Source: Seiridium cupressi (taxonomy: Eukaryota; Ascomycota; Sordariomycetes; Amphisphaeriales; Sporocadaceae). From it: DNA of 64,000 nt. Position 1 is the stretch's first letter, and each line of letters starts with the position of its first letter. The position numbers and the translations under genes were made by a program. Location of the stretch: NCBI GenBank assembly GCA_036674765.1, contig JARVKI010000050.1, positions 124,001 through 188,000 of the forward strand, read 5' to 3'. This document shows, piece after piece, positions 58,178-64,000 of this stretch. The notes under the pieces were generated by a model, which saw nothing but the letters and a program-made list of their open reading frames with translations, did no database searches and was not told where the DNA came from.

Positions 58178-60441
58178 TCGAACGCTTAGCCTATACTGTA
58201 TATTGCTGTTATCTTGAGCTCGGACATGGATGGCTACCCAAAGAAGAGAGCTTTTCATATACAGTTCCCACTTTTCTTGTAGCATGGCTGGTGAAGCATC
58301 TAGGGCGTCGGCGGTGTTTCAATGTTGTCGTTTTCACTGTTGTGGAAGAATCGGGGTTTTTGTCATGAGTTATGCAGCGATACCAGTATATAAAATTATA
58401 GACCCGGGAGCTCTGTATGTCCTTGATGGTTAGACAAAGCCCCTTCGGTAATTCATTCCATACTCCAAACGCCTGTCTGCCGATGCTTATTGGTCCTTGT
58501 CAAGTCCGGACCCCTACAGTGCCAAGCTACACACTTGCCAAAGTTCATCTTTTCGTCTCTCTCAATTGAATCCCACAATACCCTCAGCGACCTTCACGCC
58601 TTCCCCGTCACCCATGTTCCTCCATACAGATATCTTTCGTCCAATTATCCCCTTGCCCCCGACGCCAATCTCCAGCGGGTGATCGAGAAGAATCTGGGTG
58701 GACCGGCTCCGGGCCAGTGACGGCCGTGCTCTCCCAAAGTCGAACTGATGTAGCATCATCTCTCTGCTCTGTTCAGACGCCCTAAGGTCCCCAGTAGAAT
58801 GTATTCCAATCATGCATCCCTCAAGCGACGAAGTGTCGGAGGCAGTGAATGTCGCATGGGTTGCTATTGATGAGCTGGCAGACCCTCCGGGTGCATTATG
58901 GAATACGAGATGTCCTGAGAAAAGGACAGGTGATGCTGATGGAGGCGGGCTTAAGACTGCCAGGGCGCCGCCTAGTGATTGGGAAGGTCGTGGGGTTTGC
59001 GGTCCGCACATTGTGAAAATAGTTTTTAAGGGTTAAAGCGTATCTTCCGAAATACGCTGCTCAAAACAATAGGGACTTTGCTTGGACAGCTATCCGTGTC
59101 AAAGGGTTTCAAAATGCTACACAGTGAATGGAAGTTTCTTATAATTTGATGAATCTGCGTTGGGCGACACCGCGTAATCACAATACATTCCTATCGACAT
59201 CGCCGTGGAGGGCTTGGGTCTTCTTATACAGCACTCCCCTTCGCATCCAGTTCGCCAAGCCTTCTTTGATGCTCCAGTCAGGTGGCCCGCGTCGCCGCTG
59301 AAACTCCAATCTATTGTCGCAAGCCAAAGACGGTGATGCGGTGTCCCGGGGATATTCATAGGTTCGCGCTAGACACAAAGGCATGAGCCGCCAATCAGCG
59401 TTGGCGTCTTGTCCGTTTTGAGCAAGTTTGCGGGGGTTGAGAATGTTTGCGAGAAATACCCCCCAAAGATTGGGTTTAGGCTTGAGTAAACTGAGCAGCA
59501 ATTAAGCCGAGGGCCATAGCTGATGAATAATTATAACACTTTACCAAGACTTTCTTGAGATAATTTTGAGGGTCGCCAGTATATTTATATACCATTTACT
59601 GTGTTTTTAATTGGGGTTGCGGTAAGATGATCGAGCTTTATAAAAAAAGTATTTTGTGAATTGGGACTGTATTGCATTGCCTATCACAAGGTAACCGCAG
59701 GTGCTACCATCTGTTAGGCTGTCTTACGTATGGCCAAAATAAAGATGGGGAGGAAGCATAGTCATTATTATATCTAAAGTGCCAATCGAATGACTTAACC
59801 TACCAAAGCGTTGGCTTGATTACGGCCGCCAACAGAGGGAATAAAGAAGGGAAAGAGGAAAGAAAAAGAGAAAAGGGGAAAGTTGAGATTCCGAAGCTTC
59901 TACTATTTAAATAGTTCTATTTAAAAATATTCAAGTTTAAGCGATAGTTGAGTTCTACTACTGAAAGTACTAAGAGGCTATACTGCTCAGGGTGAAGATG
60001 CGGATGTTCTGTTCACACGAAGGCCCAAGGACTCATTTACATATCATCATAAAACGACTGAGCAGCCACCCTCTTCGCTAATGACATATTCAAAGGCTAT
60101 GGTTTGGTTCTAATTTCCGGCCAACGTGCAATCATTACCTGTCCATAGAAGTTACTGATTTGTGTAGGCTTCGACTCCCATGAAAAAGTGACGCTTGAGG
60201 TCACCGCACGGGAAAGGCTTGATGCTTACCAACGGCCCGATCTTACAGCTGCTCATTTCTATGTTTGGGACAGTTCTCTATGAGGAGATTCGAAAAAACG
60301 TATATCTGCTTTGGTATTGTATGTACGGCATGATCTAGTAAGCAAAGCAGCAGTCCCCGCAATGCAATTCCATAAACAAATCCAATAAACGCCGCCCAAT
60401 GCCTCGCTGTCATAAAGCACATGAGTAATGTTCCAGGCTCA
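58178..60441. other. Large convergent intergenic region, AT-rich on the right
   Basis: About 2.3 kb between the FHIP-like stop and the GIY-YIG gene stop. A 149-codon minus-strand open frame (58562-59011) has no convincing family. From about 59500 the DNA is AT-rich, with a 40-nt purine-only run (59843-59882) and a 14-bp palindrome (59902-59915). Confidence 0.45.
59843..59915. repeat. Purine-only tract next to an AT palindrome
   Basis: Bases 59843-59882 contain only A and G on the plus strand. At 59902-59915 the sequence ACTATTTAAATAGT is its own reverse complement, followed by a second CTATTTAAA. No gene function is implied. Such tracts can exclude nucleosomes or form non-B DNA. Confidence 0.7.
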
Positions 60442-61743
60442 TCAGCCCCTCCCTTCATCCCAGTCCGACCACCGCTTCACGACCTCATCCACCATTTCAA
60501 TGCCCTTTCGTGTTGCATCGACCTCAAACCACTCTCTGTGCGCCTTGCCGCAGGCCTCGCAGTTCTTCCTATCGCTAATCCGAAGCCCGGCGCCGGCCAG
60601 CTCAATGTGTATCAATCGCTCCACTTTGTGGCTGTGTGGCATCTTCCGCGGCGTCGAGGGCGTGCTGTTCGATATGTACGGGTAATACCGGATGAGAGAG
60701 AGATTGTAGCCGCATTGCCGCGACCACTCGTTCAAGCGCCGTTGTACGTTGGATGCTCGTCCAATTTTCAAAAGGATGGTCTTTGAGGAATTGTCCTTCT
60801 GGTTCGCGTAAGACTGGAGTACGTCGCTCGTCCGCCTTTGCCGTCCATTCGGCCGCGCAGCAGGGGGAGCGAGCAAGTCCCGAGCAGCATCGGCAGGAGG
60901 TGTTGAGGGCTGAGATTCGGGAGTGAGCCAGAATATGTAGATATAGCCCGCTTCGTCTTGCTGAGATATTGGCTTGGCCAGCTCGGCCATGAGCTGCGAC
61001 GCAGTCTGAGGTGAGGCGTGCGGCGGAATGATCTGAAGATACTGTGACGTCTGCGACATGGTTGACTGAGCGGAAGCGCGTCTCGAGGAGTTCGTAGCGC
61101 TGGGTCGCGATCCAGCCGAGGGCGGTGCCAGATACTGGTTCGAGGGCAACTTCGCAGAACCTGCTGCTGCGGCTGCCGGAGCCGATTGGATAGGCCTGGG
61201 CTTTGGCCTCGCCGGGCGTTCTTCCTCGTAGACGGGGATCGTGAAGCAACAGCAAAACGTGGACTGCTTTTTTGCATTGGTTTTTCTTTTTGGGGGCTTT
61301 TCAACACTCCCTTGTCCTGTCTGCGTGATCTTCTCGCCAGCGTGGCAGTTACTTCCCCCAGCGGAGTTTCGTCCCTCCCTGCCAGACTTCTTCTTTTTCT
61401 GCTGAGCTTCCACTATGCCCAACCTATCGATCAGAGTATCTAAGCTCTCCCGTTGCTCGAGGATAGGAGTCGTGTTCGTCCTCGGGCCCGGGCTGGACTT
61501 AGCAGACAAGCTTGCCTGATCTTTGTGCTGCCAGCAATACAGTTCGGGGTCGGCGGGGTCATCGGCGCGAAGCTGCTGTTTGTTGATCCGCATACGCGAT
61601 GCGGCCGGTGAGGCTGACGGAGAGGCGGCGAGTGGACGACGGCAGGGCCGGCCGCTGGAGGTGATGCCTCGACATGTCGTGTCTGGGTTCTTGGAGTCAG
61701 AACGGCCTATTAGGGACTCGGGTGTGTTGGGAATGAATGGCAT
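60442..61743 (-). CDS. GIY-YIG nuclease-fold protein (T5orf172/DUF1766 type), 433 aa
   Basis: Single exon. The N-terminus carries a small Cys/His block, CRGITSSGRPC (24-34) followed by YCWQHKD (69-75), a probable zinc site. A long low-complexity linker, rich in Ala, Ser, Pro and Lys, contains TFCCCFTIP (162-170), a possible palmitoylation patch. The C-terminal domain (about 264-425) has GYIYIFWL (266-273), KIGRASNVQRRLNEW (326-340), a conserved Glu in KVERLIHIEL (about 375) and CEACGKAHREWFEVD (395-409). These are the marks of the T5orf172 branch of GIY-YIG proteins seen in many fungi. Whether it cuts DNA is unknown. The GIY-like YIYIF and the Arg/Glu positions are retained. Confidence 0.85.
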   Translation of the reverse strand: MPFIPNTPESLIGRSDSKNPDTTCRGITSSGRPCRRPLAASPSASPAASRMRINKQQLRADDPADPELYCWQHKDQASLSAKSSPGPRTNTTPILEQRESLDTLIDRLGIVEAQQKKKKSGREGRNSAGGSNCHAGEKITQTGQGSVEKPPKRKTNAKKQSTFCCCFTIPVYEEERPARPKPRPIQSAPAAAAAGSAKLPSNQYLAPPSAGSRPSATNSSRRASAQSTMSQTSQYLQIIPPHASPQTASQLMAELAKPISQQDEAGYIYIFWLTPESQPSTPPADAARDLLAPPAARPNGRQRRTSDVLQSYANQKDNSSKTILLKIGRASNVQRRLNEWSRQCGYNLSLIRYYPYISNSTPSTPRKMPHSHKVERLIHIELAGAGLRISDRKNCEACGKAHREWFEVDATRKGIEMVDEVVKRWSDWDEGRG

Positions 61744-62551
61744 TGTTTGGCAAAGGAGATTATTCCTGGATTCTTTGTTATGGTTGGCTCCGGCATAGAA
61801 CGAATGTCAAAGCGAAGGTCAACTAGTATGCATTGCAAAGGATGAAACTATTTGGGAGAGTCCGGAGCGTGGTTTTGAAATCCAGGAACAATCTATTTAG
61901 AAGCAGGGTGCTAACTCTGAGTCTCCATCGTCTCCGCTGGCGAGTGGAATTCACGCTCTCATAGCCAGCGTGATTCCCTGCTGAGACGTCACGTCGGTCG
62001 CGGTTATTGGAGGGGGTTGGGTCGCAAGTCATGAGGCCTCGCTGCAGCGAACACGATGAAGTCAAGTCAAGTCAAGGCGCAGCGTGGGGTCCAATGGGGC
62101 TTGGCTAAACGTGGCTGGCGCTTCAGCCACAATACTTGTAGTCTATTGCCCCTGAATGGCCGCCCCAGTATGTCATCCTTAATATGCGGTTGACCACAAT
62201 TCGTCTGAGAAAAATTTTCTCAGCCATTCTCGTTGGTGTCTCTTGAGAACGGTATACTGAGTGATTCAAAATCTCGCGTGTTATTTGATCAAATTGCCAG
62301 AGGTTCATATATGAGTAGGTACTTCCATAAATTCGAACATGACAACCTTCACATGATTTTATTCGTACGAAACCTCAGGTAAGAAATCATTAACAACTCT
62401 ATCACGTAATGGGCAGACAGCTCTGCATCTTTAGTGGTACAATGTTCCACCGACATATCAGCCCAGAAGAACGCCCTCGCTATGCCCTACCAACCAAAAG
62501 TACATACTCTCGCCCTTTTCTAAACACAGGAGTCCCTCAAGTACCGTTTCT
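61744..62551. other. Intergenic region between two minus-strand genes
   Basis: About 0.8 kb containing the GIY-YIG gene promoter and the transporter 3' end. It holds GTCAA in three tandem units (62061-62075). An ACGTCACGTC string with a nearby inverted CCAAT (61985-62006) lies about 250 bp upstream of the GIY-YIG start. Confidence 0.5.
62061..62075. repeat. GTCAA pentanucleotide, three units
   Basis: Three perfect head-to-tail copies of GTCAA in the promoter side of the GIY-YIG gene. Too short to assign a role. Confidence 0.9.
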
Positions 62552-64000
62552 CTACGCCTTCGATGCTAGCGACCGTGGTCTCGACGCCCTCGTCCATGAC
62601 TCCTTTGTATTGACTCTATCAATATCATAAGGATTTCCCTCATATCCGCTAAGAGAACGGTGTAACGCATTGCTGTGCGTACGATTAAGGGATGATCTTC
62701 TCGAAGCATGAGTCGCAAGAGATCGAGACGGCGTCAGTGTGTCTCCCAATCCCTCCTGCGCTTCCTCCTCCTCCTCGGTGTCGTGGCTTTCCTGTTCATC
62801 TAGATCCGCCTCTTCCTGTTCCTGTTGTTTCAACTTCCGCATGAACTCTTCGGACTCTGCAGCGAAATTGCAGCGCTTTCGGATCGCTGGGCCGTACTTA
62901 TAGAACAGGAACGGGAAAGGCACGCATGCCAACGCCAGAAATGCAGGAATTGTCGATGCCCAGTGAATACCTAGATTCTGGTACATGTACGTCGTGAAGA
63001 GGGGGAAAGAAGCACCGAAAAGGGATCGCAAGACAGAATTAGCTGCCAGCACACTGGCAGCAAAGATTGTGTAGCTGTCGATAAGGTAATTCATGATACT
63101 TAAGAAGACGAGCACCATTCCGAACCCGAAGGGCACGCCGGCGGCGATGCTGGCCATCCAATGGATAGACGGGTAGTTGGTCCACGCAAACCAAAACAGG
63201 CCTATAGGAAGTGCAACAGAACCCACCATGGCAGGAGGAAGACGTGCTTCAGGTGGAGCAAAGCCGTTGTGCTCTTCCTCAGTTTTGATGTAACGCTTGT
63301 TGACCGGAATGTTGTAAGCAACAGCGAATAACATCCCTACTAGGATTCCAAGGAAGGAGAGACCACCAATACCCTGACTCCAGCCGCGGTTTTGCTGGTA
63401 GACGATAGGGAAAGCGGCAAACAGCATATAAAGTGTTCCATAGATGATTGCCATGTAGATGGACAGAAGGAGCACAATGGGCTCTTTGAGAAGCAAGACC
63501 CAGGGACGTGACAGAGCGGTCTTCAGTGACTGTCCCAAAGTAACTTTGCCGCGATCAGCATCAATCTGGCTGACGTAGTGCTTTCCAGTCATGTGGGTCA
63601 GCTTGGCCGCACGTCTGCGCAGAAGCACGGGAGCGTACGTCTCCGGTACGAAGAGCGTGCCACAGATCCAGAAGAGACCAGAGAAGGCAGCGAGAAAGCC
63701 CATCACCCAGCGCCATCCAGCACTCTCGCCTAGAAAGCCACCAATAATGGGTCCAAGAACGGGTCCTAGAAAAGGAGCCGCCGCAAATAGACTTGTTGCC
63801 AGTCCACGCTGAGCCGCGGGAAACATATCGGCAATAACACCTCCGGCGTTGGTTAGGGGCGACGAACCGAACGCTCCGGCGAAGAAGCGCAGGATGATCA
63901 GAGTCCAGGAATTCTGCGCACCCGCACAGCCAGCGTTGAAGGCCGTCAGTGCAGCGTATGTGCCGAAAAACAGAATCTGTCGCCCGAAAACCTCACTCAG
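62552..64000 (-). CDS. DHA1-type major-facilitator transporter, C-terminal 482 aa (partial)
   Basis: The frame is open from the right edge, so the 5' end lies outside the window. It begins in the helix 2-3 loop with LSEVFGRQILFFGTYA, the MFS motif A region. RFFAGAFGSSPLTNAGGVIADMF then PFLGPVLGPIIGGFL mark the proton-antiporter motif C of the DHA1 drug:H+ antiporters (yeast Tpo1/Flr1 type). About ten more hydrophobic helices follow up to residue 335. The C-terminal tail is long for the family: an acidic Glu-rich run (EEEEEAQEG) then a Ser/Arg-rich segment with possible phosphorylation sites. Probable role: plasma-membrane export of drugs, polyamines or metabolites. The substrate is not visible. 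No lesion is seen in this part. Confidence 0.92.
   Translation of the reverse strand: MSEVFGRQILFFGTYAALTAFNAGCAGAQNSWTLIILRFFAGAFGSSPLTNAGGVIADMFPAAQRGLATSLFAAAPFLGPVLGPIIGGFLGESAGWRWVMGFLAAFSGLFWICGTLFVPETYAPVLLRRRAAKLTHMTGKHYVSQIDADRGKVTLGQSLKTALSRPWVLLLKEPIVLLLSIYMAIIYGTLYMLFAAFPIVYQQNRGWSQGIGGLSFLGILVGMLFAVAYNIPVNKRYIKTEEEHNGFAPPEARLPPAMVGSVALPIGLFWFAWTNYPSIHWMASIAAGVPFGFGMVLVFLSIMNYLIDSYTIFAASVLAANSVLRSLFGASFPLFTTYMYQNLGIHWASTIPAFLALACVPFPFLFYKYGPAIRKRCNFAAESEEFMRKLKQQEQEEADLDEQESHDTEEEEEAQEGLGDTLTPSRSLATHASRRSSLNRTHSNALHRSLSGYEGNPYDIDRVNTKESWTRASRPRSLASKA

Noticed and set aside
58562..59011. 149-codon minus-strand open frame as a possible thioesterase-like gene
   Set aside because: A faint resemblance at the C-terminal end only; low-complexity start, no splice evidence and no conserved catalytic residue.

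Overview
The window is nuclear DNA of a filamentous ascomycete (Pezizomycotina). The evidence is gene structure and gene content. Introns are mostly 50-80 nt, with GT-AG ends and CTAAC/CTGAC-like branch sites. Genes include a HET-domain protein, two Zn2Cys6 regulators, DHA1/DHA2 major-facilitator transporters, a SRPK-like kinase, a Ser/Thr-rich secreted protein and fungal-type housekeeping genes. I could not fix the class or genus. Most genes are split by introns, so I rebuilt exon chains by hand from splice signals and reading-frame continuity. Those chains are given in the entries.

Layout. 0-9 kb is housekeeping: the tail of an unidentified gene, a small conserved-looking protein, ribosomal protein eS1, a Rab18-type GTPase, and a convergent ABHD11-type mitochondrial alpha/beta hydrolase. 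9-24 kb is accessory: a HET-domain gene, a Zn2Cys6 regulator, a decayed DHA2 transporter, a membrane-anchored SGNH hydrolase, a convergent SRPK-like kinase with a C-terminal membrane segment, an unrecognised 214-aa protein and a small membrane protein. 24-30 kb is gene-poor and holds two four-helix membrane proteins that look like distant paralogues. 31-42 kb returns to core functions: an Arb1-type ABC-F ribosome-biogenesis ATPase and the INO80 chromatin-remodelling ATPase. 43-46 kb carries a 911-aa mucin-like secreted protein. 48.5-53.3 kb carries a second Zn2Cys6 regulator and a class 3 lipase, both on the minus strand. 55-58 kb is a FHIP/RAI16-like gene. 60-64 kb holds a GIY-YIG-type protein and a DHA1 transporter that runs off the right edge.

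How they fit. eS1 and Arb1 both serve ribosome production, and both have a perfect TGACGTCA site roughly 0.5-0.6 kb upstream. Rab18 and ABHD11 relate to membrane traffic or lipid droplets and to mitochondrial metabolism, respectively. The Zn2Cys6 gene at 12-14 kb lies in the same orientation, 0.8 kb before the DHA2 transporter, as in many efflux or catabolic pairs. That transporter now has a frameshift and an in-frame stop, so the pair looks broken. I found no CRISPR array, rRNA, convincing tRNA, intact transposon or complete secondary-metabolite cluster.
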